Shown one piece after another: positions 7,835 to 16,024 of a stretch of 64,000 nt of DNA; within the stretch, counting starts at the first letter, position 1, and each line of letters opens with the position of its first letter. Location of the stretch: NCBI GenBank assembly GCA_964503125.1, contig CAZCZE010000064.1:1-64000 (forward strand), in the 5' to 3' direction. The notes under the pieces were generated by a model that worked only from the letters and a program-made list of their open reading frames with translations, was not told the origin of the DNA and did not search any database. The position numbers were made by a program, and so were the translations under genes. This DNA is from FEN-1219 sp964503125 (lineage in GTDB: Bacteria; Pseudomonadota; Gammaproteobacteria; Steroidobacterales; Rariloculaceae).

Positions 7835-9067
7835 TCAGCTCACTTCGCGACCAATCCCGCCTGGATCTGCTGCCGATATTGGCGCGTATCGCTTGCGCAG
7901 CCTGCGCGCCAGCGGTTTTTCGATGAAGTGCGTGCTGATCACCGACATCAGCAGCAGCCCTGCGACCGCGAACCAGAACGGCAGGCCGGTCACCTGCGGC
8001 GCCGCCGTCACTATCGCGAACCCGAGCCCCATGAACAGGTTCTGCCAGATGAAGATGGAAAACGAGAGTTGTCCGAGGAAGTTCATTCCCGGCAGCGAGA
8101 ACAATCGCGCGGCCAGCCCGCGACCCAGCGCCAGATCGTAGAGCGCCAGCATGTACAACGGCAGCAAGGCGCCGTGACGCAGGACGTAACGCCACGGCCA
8201 GTCGTGCGGCTCCATGAGACTGATGACGATCACGGCCGCCAGCGCCAGGTCGCCCAACGACAGCCACGGTTTCGATTTTTCGCGCCAGGCCGTCTCGAAC
8301 CGGCTGATCGCGAAGACGCGCGACATCAGCATGCCGGCAACGAAATGCGCCACCCAGAACAGCGGCGTCGAGGTGATGAAGATCTGCCAGTTCTGGCGGC
8401 CCTCGGCGCCGTCCGGAAAGTATTGCAGGAAGATGAGCGTCGGTACGAGCGAGAGGAGCGGGCTTGCGACTAACAAGGCGATCTGCTGCGGACGCGACAG
8501 CCTGGCGAGCACGCGCATGAGCCAGGGCATCAGGAGATAGAGGAATACCACGGCCGAGAGCGCCCAGGTCGGCCAGCTCCAGATCGGCACTAGCGGCGCC
8601 ACCCAGGCCTGCGTCAGGGTGGCCGTCGCGACCGCACTGGCCGCGGCCAGCGGGATCGACGGCGGGCTCGGATCCATGAAGAACTGCGGGATGGACAGAA
8701 GAAGCGTAACGCCGAGGGCAATCAGGTGCGCCGGGTAGATGCGCGTGACGCGTTGCCACCAGAATCGTTGCCGCGTGGTCGAGAGCTCACCGCCAGGCGA
8801 CCAATAGAGGTAGGCCAGGATGAAGCCCGAGAGCAGGAAAAAAAAGCTCGTGGACAGGTAGCCGTGCGCCAGCAGGTTGTTGACCCAGGGCGGGAACCCA
8901 TCCATCGTGGAGTACGCATTCGAGAACGGCCCCTCGCCGCGCGAGGATTCGAACCGGATGGACCAGAGGTGGTGCAGAAAGATGTGGAAAACGGCGAAGA
9001 AGCGGATGCCGTTGAGCGCGATGAGCGTTGGCGCCGATTCGGCGTCGCGTGCTGGCACGGTGTTCAA
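7835..9067 (-). CDS. Acyltransferase 3 family membrane protein (OafA-like)
   Basis: Product of 410 aa with about ten membrane helices. 'LNGIRFFAVFHIFLHHL' contains the conserved R and H-x-x-x-H-H region of acyltransferase-3 proteins, and 'GYLSTSFFFLLSGFILAYLY' is the second family signature. These enzymes O-acylate sugars of lipopolysaccharide, peptidoglycan or exported glycans; no glycosyltransferase neighbours help to pick a substrate. The start is a TTG at 9067 with a GGGAGG site 7 bases upstream, better than the GTG three codons later. The 293-base gap downstream (7542-7834) shows no recognisable gene. Confidence 0.88.
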   Translation of the reverse strand: MNTVPARDAESAPTLIALNGIRFFAVFHIFLHHLWSIRFESSRGEGPFSNAYSTMDGFPPWVNNLLAHGYLSTSFFFLLSGFILAYLYWSPGGELSTTRQRFWWQRVTRIYPAHLIALGVTLLLSIPQFFMDPSPPSIPLAAASAVATATLTQAWVAPLVPIWSWPTWALSAVVFLYLLMPWLMRVLARLSRPQQIALLVASPLLSLVPTLIFLQYFPDGAEGRQNWQIFITSTPLFWVAHFVAGMLMSRVFAISRFETAWREKSKPWLSLGDLALAAVIVISLMEPHDWPWRYVLRHGALLPLYMLALYDLALGRGLAARLFSLPGMNFLGQLSFSIFIWQNLFMGLGFAIVTAAPQVTGLPFWFAVAGLLLMSVISTHFIEKPLARRLRKRYAPISAADPGGIGREVS

Positions 9068-9191
9068 GCCTGAGCCTCCCTTTGAGCTTTATACACGTAA
9101 GTTCTTACGGCGGTTGCGTTTGGTCTGACACGACCGGGCGCCATGCGCTGATGGGGCCGGCGACCGGGCGTCCCTACCATCGCGTTCCTGT

Positions 9192-9305
9192 GCCAAGAAG
9201 GTCATCGGCACCAGCGTCGAGAATTCGGCGGGCGAGAAGAACGGCCAGATCGAAGACATCGTGCTGGACAAGTTGGCTAACAACATCGTCTATGCCGTCG
9301 GATAG
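9192..9305 (+). pseudogene. PRC-barrel domain fragment
   Basis: In this frame the sequence reads 'AKKVIGTSVENSAGEKNGQI' then 'EDIVLDKLANNIVYAVG' and a TAG stop, the first two-thirds of a PRC-barrel domain (RNA-processing/stress-protein beta barrel). No start codon with a ribosome site precedes it and the domain is cut short, so it is a remnant. It sits in a cluster of broken elements between the acyltransferase and the MscS gene. Confidence 0.6.
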
Positions 9306-9353
9306 TTCCTTCGGTTTAGTGGACACCCTGAACCAACTGTTCAGGAGTGTCGA

Positions 9354-9415
9354 ATGCCAAGACCAGGACCGAGGACGATCGCGAAGTACAGCGATCGATT
9401 CAAAGCTGCGCGTGA
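9354..9415 (+). mobile_element. IS3-type OrfA transposase start, truncated
   Basis: The ATG at 9354 begins 'MPRPGPRTIAKYSDRFKAA', the typical first residues of an IS3-family OrfA (helix-turn-helix transposase), then similarity ends after about 20 codons and the frame runs into antisense of an IS91 fragment. The preceding 'agtggacaccctgaaccaac' looks like the leader before such an orfA. Only a scar of the element remains. Confidence 0.5.
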
Positions 9416-9475
9416 TGAGGCCGGGCATGAACCTGAGCTTAGCGGGAGCCAACGTTGGCGCGAAAGACGTTCTCG

Positions 9476-9717
9476 TAGATCGCGGCTCGCAGTACGGCGT
9501 GTGGGGCGAATACCCCATGATACCGCGACAAGTGCACTCGCGGCGGCGGCACCAGTGCCGCGAGTCGGCCGATGAAATCCACCGGCTCCAGCACGATGTC
9601 CGTGGTGCCGTCGCGATACGGAGTCTTCAGCCGATACCGCACGTGCCCCTGCGCCGTTAGAGCCAGGCGCTCCTCCGCCACCGCCGGGCGGCTCACGTAC
9701 CGGACGAGCCGCTCGGC
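9476..9717 (-). mobile_element. IS91-family transposase fragment
   Basis: The minus strand reads 'ERLVRYVSRPAVAEERLAL', then 'YRLKTPYRDGTTDIVLEPVD' and 'FIGRLAALVPPPRVHLSRYH', 'GVFAPHAVLRA': the C-terminal third of an IS91/Y2-type rolling-circle transposase. It lacks the catalytic tyrosine region and the C-terminal zinc-finger tail. Its 5' edge abuts a REP-like element at 9714. A different piece of the same transposase type lies at 34598-34990. Confidence 0.75.
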
Positions 9718-9759
9718 AACTGCTCCTGCGTTGCTCTACCGCGGGCATCCATGTCCGCG
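9714..9759. repeat. REP-like palindrome, isolated copy
   Basis: 'cggcaactgctcctgcgttg' followed by 'ctctaccgcgggcatccatg' and 'tccgcg' is the same unit that occurs in three copies inside the TPR gene at 62034-62167. Its core CGCGGGCAT-cc-ATGtCCGCG is an inverted repeat. Here it sits between an IS91 fragment and an unrecognised gene remnant. Confidence 0.7.
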
Positions 9760-9808
9760 TCGAGCTTCGCTCGTTGGTCGGCTTCCACCTGAGTTCCCGC
9801 GAAAGCGC

Positions 9809-9901
9809 TTGGAGATCCACGGCGTGGTCTACGAGGGCCACCAACCCTGCGTGCGCGTGCTGAAAGCCGCGGAGGAAAGGGGCCTGCGCCCGATCCGCTA
9901 G
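9809..9901 (+). pseudogene. Possible 3' remnant of an unidentified gene
   Basis: About 30 codons ending in TAG read 'LEIHGVVYEGHQPCVRVLKA' and 'AEERGLRPIR'. The composition is protein-like, but upstream the frame runs through the REP element and IS91 antisense, so only a tail could be real. I do not recognise the family. It overlaps the end of the MscS gene by four bases. Confidence 0.25.
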
Positions 9902-10788
9902 TCCGGGTCCTTCGCCTGGCGCACCTCGAGCACCCCGCCGCGCACGTGCAGGTCGCGTTGCGGGAAGGGGAACGCGATCCCTGCCTCGTTGAACTTCTCG
10001 TAAATCGCGCGATTGAGCGCGCTCACCAGCCGCCCCTTGCGGTGCACCAGGCTCAAGCTCCAGGCGCGCAGCTCGAACGCGAGGCCGTTATCGCCGAACT
10101 CAAGCAGGCGCACCCCGGGCTCCGGATCCTCGAGCACGTCCTTGTTCTCCTTCGCGACTTCCAGCAGGAGCTTCTCCACCTTCTCCGCGTCGCTGCCGTA
10201 GGCCACGCTCACCGGGATGCGGAAACGCACCTTGTTGTCGTTGTACTGCCAGTTCACCACGTTCTCGCTGATGAACTTGGAGTTGGGCACGAGGATGGCG
10301 ATGTTGTCGTTGGTGAGCACCGAGGTGGCGCGCGCGCCGATCTCGATCACCTCGCCCTCGACCTGGTCCACCACGATGCGGTCGCCGATCTTGATCGGCC
10401 GCTCGAACATGATGATCAGGCCCGAGATGAAGTTGCTCACCACGTCCTGCAGCCCGAAACCCACGCCGATGCCGATCGCGCCGGCGAGCACGTTGAAGGT
10501 GGTGAGGTCGATGCCCGCGGTCTGCAGCAGCACGAGAAACCCGACGAGCAGCAGCACGTAGCGCGTGATCGTGGCCACAGCCTGCCGCGAGCCGGCGTCG
10601 AGCGCGGTGCGCTTGAGCGGGCCGCGCGCGAGCCAGCGCTGCAGCCAGCCCGCGATCCAGAACAGCGCCACGACGAAGAACACGACGTAGAGAACAGACC
10701 ACAGCGTGACGCGCGTCTCGTCCGTCGCGATGATCGCCACGTCGAGCAGCTCGCGTACCTTGGCCAGCCATTGCATCAGTGTGTCCAT
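9898..10788 (-). CDS. MscS-family mechanosensitive channel
   Basis: Product of 296 aa. Helices at about 25-47 and 70-115 lead into the pore helix with 'LAGAIGIGVGFGLQDVVSNF', the Gly/Ala-rich TM3 of MscS, then the beta domain with 'ERPIKIGDRIVVDQVEGEV' and 'PNSKFISENVVNW', the MscS signature. It releases solutes during hypo-osmotic shock. Strong AGGAGG site 6 bases before the ATG at 10788; this site overlaps the stop of the upstream transporter gene (gap 10 bases), so the two genes are one operon and probably translationally linked. Confidence 0.92.
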   Translation of the reverse strand: MDTLMQWLAKVRELLDVAIIATDETRVTLWSVLYVVFFVVALFWIAGWLQRWLARGPLKRTALDAGSRQAVATITRYVLLLVGFLVLLQTAGIDLTTFNVLAGAIGIGVGFGLQDVVSNFISGLIIMFERPIKIGDRIVVDQVEGEVIEIGARATSVLTNDNIAILVPNSKFISENVVNWQYNDNKVRFRIPVSVAYGSDAEKVEKLLLEVAKENKDVLEDPEPGVRLLEFGDNGLAFELRAWSLSLVHRKGRLVSALNRAIYEKFNEAGIAFPFPQRDLHVRGGVLEVRQAKDPD

Positions 10789-10798
10789 GTCGCGCCTC

Positions 10799-12631
10799 CT
10801 AGAGCGGCCAGACGAAGAGCAGCATCGGGATGCTCACCGCGATCACCAGCATCTCGAGCGGCAGCCCGAGCCGCCAGTAATCGCCGAAGCGAAAGCCGCC
10901 CGGGCCGAGGATCAGCGTGTTGTTCTGGTGCCCGATCGGCGTGAGAAAGGCGCAGGACGCGCCCACCGCCACGCCCATCAGGAAAGGATCGGGGGTGACG
11001 CCGAGCTGGCCCGCGGTGCCGATGGCGATCGGGCACATGACCGCCGCGGTCGCCGCGTTGTTCATGAGGTCGGAGAGCGTCATGGTCACGACGAGGATCG
11101 CGGCCAGCGCGATCACCGCGTTGCCCTGTGCCAGGTGTTCGAGCATCAGCCGCGCGATCAGGTCCGCAGTGCCGGTGGAGGCCATCGCCCCGGCAACCGG
11201 GATCAGTGCGGCGAGCAGCACGATCACCGGCCAGTCGACCGCGTCGTAGACCACGCGCGGCGTCACCGTCCGCGTCGCCATCGATGCGAGCACGCCGGCA
11301 GCGAACGAAATCGCCGCCGGCACGAGCCCGAAGGCGGCGCCGCCCACCGCGAGTAGCATGATGCCGCTCGCGGTCGCAGCACGCGCCTTGTCAGGGATGC
11401 GCAGCTCGCGCTCGGCGAGCGGCAGGCACCCGGAGGCCGAGGAAAACTCGGCGATCGCCTCGGGCGGGCCCTGCATGAGCAACACGTCGCCCGCCGCGAA
11501 GTCGATCGTGCGTAGGCGCCCGGTAGAGCGGTGCCCTTCGCGCGATACCGCGAGCAGGTTGACGCCGAAGCGTGTGCGCAGCATGAGGTCGCTCGCCGAG
11601 CGCCCGACCAGGCTCGACTGCGGCAGCACCGCGAGCTCCACGAGCGCGATCTCGTCGGACTTGCCGGCGTTGTCTTCCTCGTGCTTGTCCTTCGCGGCGG
11701 GCTTTTCCTCGCCGCGCTTGTCCGCTTCCTCTTCCTCGGGCGCCTTGGCCTCCTCGAGCTTGAGCCCCAGGCCGGAGATCGCGCCGGATAGCGCCTCGGC
11801 CTCGGCCTCGATCACCAGGATGTCGCCCGCGCGCACCATGCGCCCCGGGCTGGGCGCGGTCACACGCACCTCGTTGCGCACCAGACCGATGACCTGCGCC
11901 CCGGATTCGTCCAGCGCCAACTCGATCTCGCGCAAGGTCTTGCCGTCGGCCTTGCTGCCCTCGGGGACACGGGCCTCGGTGAGATAGGCCTCGGTCTCGA
12001 AGCCCTCGACGCTCGCCTGCTCGCGCGCCGGCACCAGCCGCCATCCGATGAGCGCGACGAACAGCACGCCCGCCCCCATGACGGCAGCGCCGACCGGCGT
12101 GAAGTCGAACATGCCAAAGGTGTCGAGCCCCGCCTCGGCACGAAAGCCCGAGACGATCAGGTTGGGCGGCGTGCCGACGAGCGTGGTCATGCCGCCGAGG
12201 ATCGAGCCGAAGGCGAGTGGCATGAGCGCCTTGCCGGGCGGCACGCCGAGGCGTCTCGCGACCTGGATCGCCACCGGCATCAGCAGGGCGAGCGCACCGA
12301 CGTTGTTCATGAAGCCGGAGAGCACCGCGGCGAGCGCGGTCAGTGCGCCAATGGTGAGAGTCGGGCCCGCCTTCGCCGGCACCGCATACCGCGCGAGGAC
12401 GTCTACTGCGCCGGTATTCTGCAGTCCCTGACTGAGCACCAGCACGCAGGCCACCGTGATTACGGCAGGATGGCCGAAGCCGGCGAAGGCCGCTTCGGTC
12501 GGCACCAGCCCGGCGAACACGCAGGCGAGCAGCGCGCCGACCGCCACCATGTCGTAGCGCCAGCGCCCCCAGAGGAACATCGCCACCGTGGCGCCGAGGA
12601 CGCCCAGAACGATGATCTGGTCGGGGGTCAT
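10799..12631 (-). CDS. SLC13/CitM-type transporter with two RCK_C domains
   Basis: Product of 610 aa. Membrane halves flank two cytoplasmic TrkA-C/RCK_C-like domains (about 215-300 and 330-420: 'TLREIELALDESGAQVIGLV', 'VGRSASDLMLRTRFGVNLLA'), split by an acidic/Lys-rich linker. 'LVGTPPNLIVSG' and 'LMNNAATAAVMCP' are the paired hairpin motifs of the divalent-anion/Na+ symporter superfamily. Likely a dicarboxylate, sulfate or similar anion importer gated by a bound ligand. The ATG at 12631 (MTPDQIIVLG) begins the first helix; a longer open frame extends into the dispersed repeat and is rejected. First gene of an operon with the MscS channel. Confidence 0.88.
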   Translation of the reverse strand: MTPDQIIVLGVLGATVAMFLWGRWRYDMVAVGALLACVFAGLVPTEAAFAGFGHPAVITVACVLVLSQGLQNTGAVDVLARYAVPAKAGPTLTIGALTALAAVLSGFMNNVGALALLMPVAIQVARRLGVPPGKALMPLAFGSILGGMTTLVGTPPNLIVSGFRAEAGLDTFGMFDFTPVGAAVMGAGVLFVALIGWRLVPAREQASVEGFETEAYLTEARVPEGSKADGKTLREIELALDESGAQVIGLVRNEVRVTAPSPGRMVRAGDILVIEAEAEALSGAISGLGLKLEEAKAPEEEEADKRGEEKPAAKDKHEEDNAGKSDEIALVELAVLPQSSLVGRSASDLMLRTRFGVNLLAVSREGHRSTGRLRTIDFAAGDVLLMQGPPEAIAEFSSASGCLPLAERELRIPDKARAATASGIMLLAVGGAAFGLVPAAISFAAGVLASMATRTVTPRVVYDAVDWPVIVLLAALIPVAGAMASTGTADLIARLMLEHLAQGNAVIALAAILVVTMTLSDLMNNAATAAVMCPIAIGTAGQLGVTPDPFLMGVAVGASCAFLTPIGHQNNTLILGPGGFRFGDYWRLGLPLEMLVIAVSIPMLLFVWPL

Positions 12632-12663
12632 GGGTTCGCCATTATGGCCGCTGTGGCGGCTAA

Positions 12664-12749
12664 GGCGTATAAAACGACTTTCTGTCAAAGGCGAGTGTAG
12701 CGCTCGGCGGCGAATGGGTGCGCCCGAGGAGAATTTCCTCGGCCGCGCA
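12664..12749. repeat. Dispersed intergenic repeat with hairpin, copy B
   Basis: Second copy of the element at 5106-5189, same orientation, about 94% identical. The hairpin is CCGAGGA-gaatt-TCCTCGG. It lies 32 bases upstream of the SLC13 start, so in this copy the hairpin could fall in that gene's leader. The following stretch 12750-12989 contains no gene I can support. Confidence 0.8.
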
Positions 12750-12989
12750 CCGCGAGAGCACCCTTCGCGCCGGCATTTTCTCGCTCCCGCTAAGGGGGGT
12801 GTTCGTTTCTACGTCACGGGCGGTTTCACGATGATGAGCCTGACGTCGGCGCCCGCGCGCCTCCTGCCGCTCGAAGGCTTGGAGCTCGCATAGTCCTTTT
12901 GCCGCAGCCCAAGTCCTGCCGGGCTGCCGTGTTGCGGTGTATGTTTATTGCCGGCCGCAGCTCGGCGCGCGCGTTAAGGAGATACTGCA

Positions 12990-13160
12990 GTGAGCCAGTT
13001 TTCCCGTTTGGTCTTGGCAGTGGTGATTGTAATCGTCGACTGGGCCGTGTTCTTCTTGCCACTGTCGGCGTTGTTCATCGCGTATGTGATCACGACGAAC
13101 CCGCCGTGGGTTCGTGATTTCTTGGGCCGGCTCGACGCCGGCCCGAGCGACCGCGCCTGA
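12990..13160 (+). CDS. Small single-helix membrane protein, GTG start
   Basis: A 56-codon gene starting with GTG at 12990 and preceded by AAGGAG 7 bases upstream. The product begins MSQFSRLVLAVV, has one long hydrophobic stretch (about 6-35, with an internal Asp17-Trp18) and ends in a polar tail 'NPPWVRDFLGRLDAGPSDRA'. Its small size and good ribosome site suggest a real membrane microprotein; I know no family for it. It is convergent with the DUF6152 gene at 13222. Confidence 0.6.
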   Translation: MSQFSRLVLAVVIVIVDWAVFFLPLSALFIAYVITTNPPWVRDFLGRLDAGPSDRA

Positions 13161-13221
13161 CAGAGTTGGCGGTACGATGGGCGCTCGGTCGAGCCGCCGC
13201 GGCCCAAAGGCAACGGACTCG

Positions 13222-13605
13222 CTAGTCCCAGCGTCCGATCGTGCGGCCGTCGGCTTCGAACTTCGCACCGATGAAGCTGCCCGCGGGCGTGCCGTCCTTC
13301 ATCGGGTTCAAGCGCACGGTCACGACGTCGCCGGGTTCGAACGTCGTGCTGCGCCAGCCACGGCGCGACAGCGAGTTCGGGCTGCCGCCTTCGAGGCTCC
13401 ATTCGGTCGCGGCACCGTGCTCCTCGACGACGATCTGCAGCCAGATGTGCGGGTTCGTCCATTGCAACGCCTTGACCGTGCCTTCGAGCTCGACGACTTT
13501 GGTGTCGTCGAACATCGCGGCCGAATGATGAGCGCCGAGCGGGTACGCCGTTGCCAGCGCGCCTGCGCCGAGCAGAGCCGTCGTCACGAATCTCGTCGAG
13601 CACAT
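13222..13605 (-). CDS. DUF6152 family exported protein
   Basis: Product of 127 aa: signal peptide ending 'YPLGA', mature start 'HHSAAMFDDTKVVELEGTV', then 'LQWTNPHIWLQIVVEEHG', 'EWSLEGGSPNSLSRRGW' and 'GDVVTVRLNPMKDG'. These are the DUF6152 marks (double His at the mature end, NPH motif). The ATG at 13605 starts the signal peptide. It is the downstream gene of a pair with the partner at 13623 (17-base gap), the reverse of the order seen at 7152/5300. Confidence 0.87.
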   Translation of the reverse strand: MCSTRFVTTALLGAGALATAYPLGAHHSAAMFDDTKVVELEGTVKALQWTNPHIWLQIVVEEHGAATEWSLEGGSPNSLSRRGWRSTTFEPGDVVTVRLNPMKDGTPAGSFIGAKFEADGRTIGRWD

Positions 13606-13622
13606 AGCGATGTACCTCGTGG

Positions 13623-14441
13623 TCAGTCGGTCACGCGGTCGAGCGGGCTGCCGTCGGGACCCAGCGTGAGTGTTCTTCCGGACGACGTGACCGGGTTCCG
13701 GTTGTTTTCCGCGCACGCGTAGTCCCACGCCCACGTGCCGGGCGGCTGCTGGCGATAGCGCTTCGTGACGACCCACGGCGCCGTGAGCGCCCTGTCGTCC
13801 TCGATCGTCATTTGCGCCTCGATCGTCATGTCGTCGATCTTGCGCATTCGCGTCGTCGCGCGGCTCGCGTCGCTAAGCACGAGCCCGGTCCGGTCGACGA
13901 TCACGTCGTCGTCGCGCGCACCCTTCAAGCTGATCGTCGTGAACACGAGCGTGTCGCCTTCCCAGTGTCCGACCGACGCGCCCGTGTACGTCGGCCAAAG
14001 GTCCTCGGGCGGCGGATGCGCTCGGCCGTCCGTGTAGATGCGCAGAATCCCGGGGCCATTCTCGGCGAGAATGTAGACGGCGCCCTGTGTCACGGCGAAC
14101 TCGTACACATCCGGCACGTTCATGATCCGCGGAAAGCCGTGCGGCACGCCGCACAGGCTGATCGGATCGGGGAAGCGCCCTTCCTTCACGAGCTCGATGT
14201 TGCGGCGGTAGATCGCGCCCCACTGCTCATTGTACGGCGGAAACTCGCGCACGCCGGGTTGGCCCGAGCGCCCGTCGGACGGCTGCACGGTCGCGCGGTC
14301 GAACACGGTGTTGCCCTCCATGGCCCAAACGCCGCTCCAGTCGGGCAGCGGCCGCGCGGCTTGCGCGAAGGCGGCGTCGACGACGAGCGCGCCGAAGGTG
14401 AGAAACAGCGTGGCGCGAGCGATACCCCATGGGTCGGTCAT
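13623..14441 (-). CDS. Exported WEGDTLV-family protein (DUF6152 partner)
   Basis: Product of 272 aa. Signal peptide ending 'DAAFAQ', then 'ARPLPDWSGVWAMEG', 'SLCGVPHGFPRIMNVPDVYE', 'GASVGHWEGDTLVFTTISLK', 'TIEDDRALTAPWVVTKRY' and a final 'YACAENNRNP'. The conserved cysteine before P-x-G-x-P-R and the G-H-W-E-G-D-T-L-V motif place it with the proteins at 5300, 20694 and 23763. GGAGG sits 6 bases before the second ATG (14441); the ATG at 14447 directly abuts it, so 14441 is preferred. Probably co-transcribed with the DUF6152 gene downstream. Function unknown. Confidence 0.78.
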   Translation of the reverse strand: MTDPWGIARATLFLTFGALVVDAAFAQAARPLPDWSGVWAMEGNTVFDRATVQPSDGRSGQPGVREFPPYNEQWGAIYRRNIELVKEGRFPDPISLCGVPHGFPRIMNVPDVYEFAVTQGAVYILAENGPGILRIYTDGRAHPPPEDLWPTYTGASVGHWEGDTLVFTTISLKGARDDDVIVDRTGLVLSDASRATTRMRKIDDMTIEAQMTIEDDRALTAPWVVTKRYRQQPPGTWAWDYACAENNRNPVTSSGRTLTLGPDGSPLDRVTD

Positions 14442-14512
14442 CGACATCCTCCGCGGCCGCGATTTCATTCGCCAAGGATAGCGCGTTCGTCGAGGCGTGT
14501 CGGGGGCCGCCG

Positions 14513-15952
14513 CTAATCGACGAGCACGGTGTCGGGATGTTGGGCGTACCAGCCGAACCAGAACGCGCGATGGCCTGCGACGCGCGGCAGGCGCACGCCG
14601 GAATCGAACCTCGCCACGAGGAAGTCTTCTTCGGCGACCCACTCTCTGCCGTCGTCGTCGCGCACCGCATCGTTACCGTCGGTCGTAGCGAAATGATACG
14701 TCGCGGACGCATAGGCACGGCTCGCGCCGGCGGCGGAGGTCACGACGACGATGTTCGTACCGTCGACGTCCGCGTGGAAAACCGGCCGTTCGCCAAGAAG
14801 TCGAGTCGAGATCGCGAACGGCGGTGTGTCCGCGCGAGCCGCCGTTATCGCGTCGGGGGATGACATCGAGCGTACGACGAAGACCTCGGCCTTGTTCGGC
14901 AGCCGCCCGTCGCGCAGTGAGACGCCGAACATGAGCTCGTCGGTCGCGAAGTAGGCGCGGTAGGCCGCGCCTTCCGAGTAGTCGCGCTCGAAACCCGTGT
15001 CGAGCGAGAGGACCAAGGTATCCGGGTGTCGCGTGCGCCATTCACGCCATGTCGTGGTCACGACGGGCAACGCCGACAGCTTGAGCTTGAGCTCGACGAC
15101 CGGCCCGACGACCGGTTCGCCCGTCAAGCTCGACCAAAGGCTCGCGGTCTCGTGGTCGAACATGAGCTTGTTCGATCGGTAGAGGAGTCCGCTCGTGCCG
15201 AAAGTCAACGCTCTGCCGCCGGCCCGCGCATCGAACGGGATAACGGTTCCGCAAAGCGTGCAATAGACGATCGCGAGCTCGCGGTCGCCCACGCGATCGA
15301 GCGCGAGCTCGTGCCACCCCAGAATTCGCTTCGGGTACGCTCGCGCCTCGCCGTCGAGGTAGAAACCGAAGACGACGTTGTCGTCGTCGAGATAGGTCGC
15401 CTCCGCCGCGGTGACGTGCCTAGGATGATCGAGTGGCGGGATGCCGTTGATCGAAACTCCGCCCCACGAGATCTCGTCGAGCCGGATCGTCGGCTCCACT
15501 TCGGCTCGGAAGAACACCACGAAGCGCGGATCGAGTAGCGCGTAGAGCCGCCCCTTGAATTCGCCGTACAGCGGGTGTGGCGCGTAAGGCAGGCTCCAAG
15601 CCCACTCGCGCCATCGCGCGACGTCTTCGCCGAACGTTTGCCCCGTTTGCTGCGTAAGGAACTCCGCGAGACGAGCGGGCGGCATGAAGGTTCGTGGATT
15701 GGCATCGCGCGTTCGCTGCACGACGTCGAGCAGATCGATGAGCATCGCGGCATAGCCGTCGCGCCATGCGGCCGCAATCTGCGCCTGCGCCTCCGCGGCT
15801 TGCCGCCTGTTAGCCGACGCGGCTTCGAGAAACGCATCGACGCTAGGCTGCTCGGCTTGGCCCAGCGCTGAAGCGGCGGGCCAAGCGAGCAGCATGATCA
15901 GCGCATGCCGGATGGCGCTACGTCGGGTTGGCCTTCTACTCGAGCGGTTCAA
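14513..15952 (-). CDS. DUF3179 domain protein, exported
   Basis: Product of 479 aa. Signal peptide (ending ASALGQ), a helical N-terminal region to about 130, then the DUF3179 core: 'VSINGIPPLDHPRHVTAAEA', 'RAYPKRILGWHELALDRVGD', 'AIVYCTLCGTVIPFDAR' and 'TFGTSGLLYRSNKLMFDHET'. The C-x-x-C in 'YCTLCGT' is conserved in the family and suggests metal or redox chemistry (inference). Start is a TTG at 15952 with GGAGG 9 bases upstream; the later ATG would cut the signal peptide. Role unknown. It lies between the DUF6152 pair and a TonB-dependent receptor, all on one strand. Confidence 0.85.
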   Translation of the reverse strand: MNRSSRRPTRRSAIRHALIMLLAWPAASALGQAEQPSVDAFLEAASANRRQAAEAQAQIAAAWRDGYAAMLIDLLDVVQRTRDANPRTFMPPARLAEFLTQQTGQTFGEDVARWREWAWSLPYAPHPLYGEFKGRLYALLDPRFVVFFRAEVEPTIRLDEISWGGVSINGIPPLDHPRHVTAAEATYLDDDNVVFGFYLDGEARAYPKRILGWHELALDRVGDRELAIVYCTLCGTVIPFDARAGGRALTFGTSGLLYRSNKLMFDHETASLWSSLTGEPVVGPVVELKLKLSALPVVTTTWREWRTRHPDTLVLSLDTGFERDYSEGAAYRAYFATDELMFGVSLRDGRLPNKAEVFVVRSMSSPDAITAARADTPPFAISTRLLGERPVFHADVDGTNIVVVTSAAGASRAYASATYHFATTDGNDAVRDDDGREWVAEEDFLVARFDSGVRLPRVAGHRAFWFGWYAQHPDTVLVD

Positions 15953-15980
15953 CGAGCGCTCGCCTCCAGGATGAAGGAAG

Positions 15981-16004
15981 GGCCGCCGGCTATCGCCGGC
16001 GGCC
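15981..16004 (-). terminator. Strong hairpin after TonB-dependent receptor gene
   Basis: GGCCGCCGGC-TATC-GCCGGCGGCC is a perfect 10-bp stem, 20 bases past the receptor stop codon. On the minus strand it is followed by CTTCCTTC, a weak T-tract. A terminator or 3'-end stabilising hairpin is likely; it separates the receptor from the DUF3179 gene. Confidence 0.6.
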
Positions 16005-16024
16005 CCCTGCAGACGCTCACCGGA

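Noticed and set aside
12831..12893. Short frame MMSLTSAPARLL... after repeat B
   Set aside because: Twenty codons, no ribosome site, no recognisable similarity.
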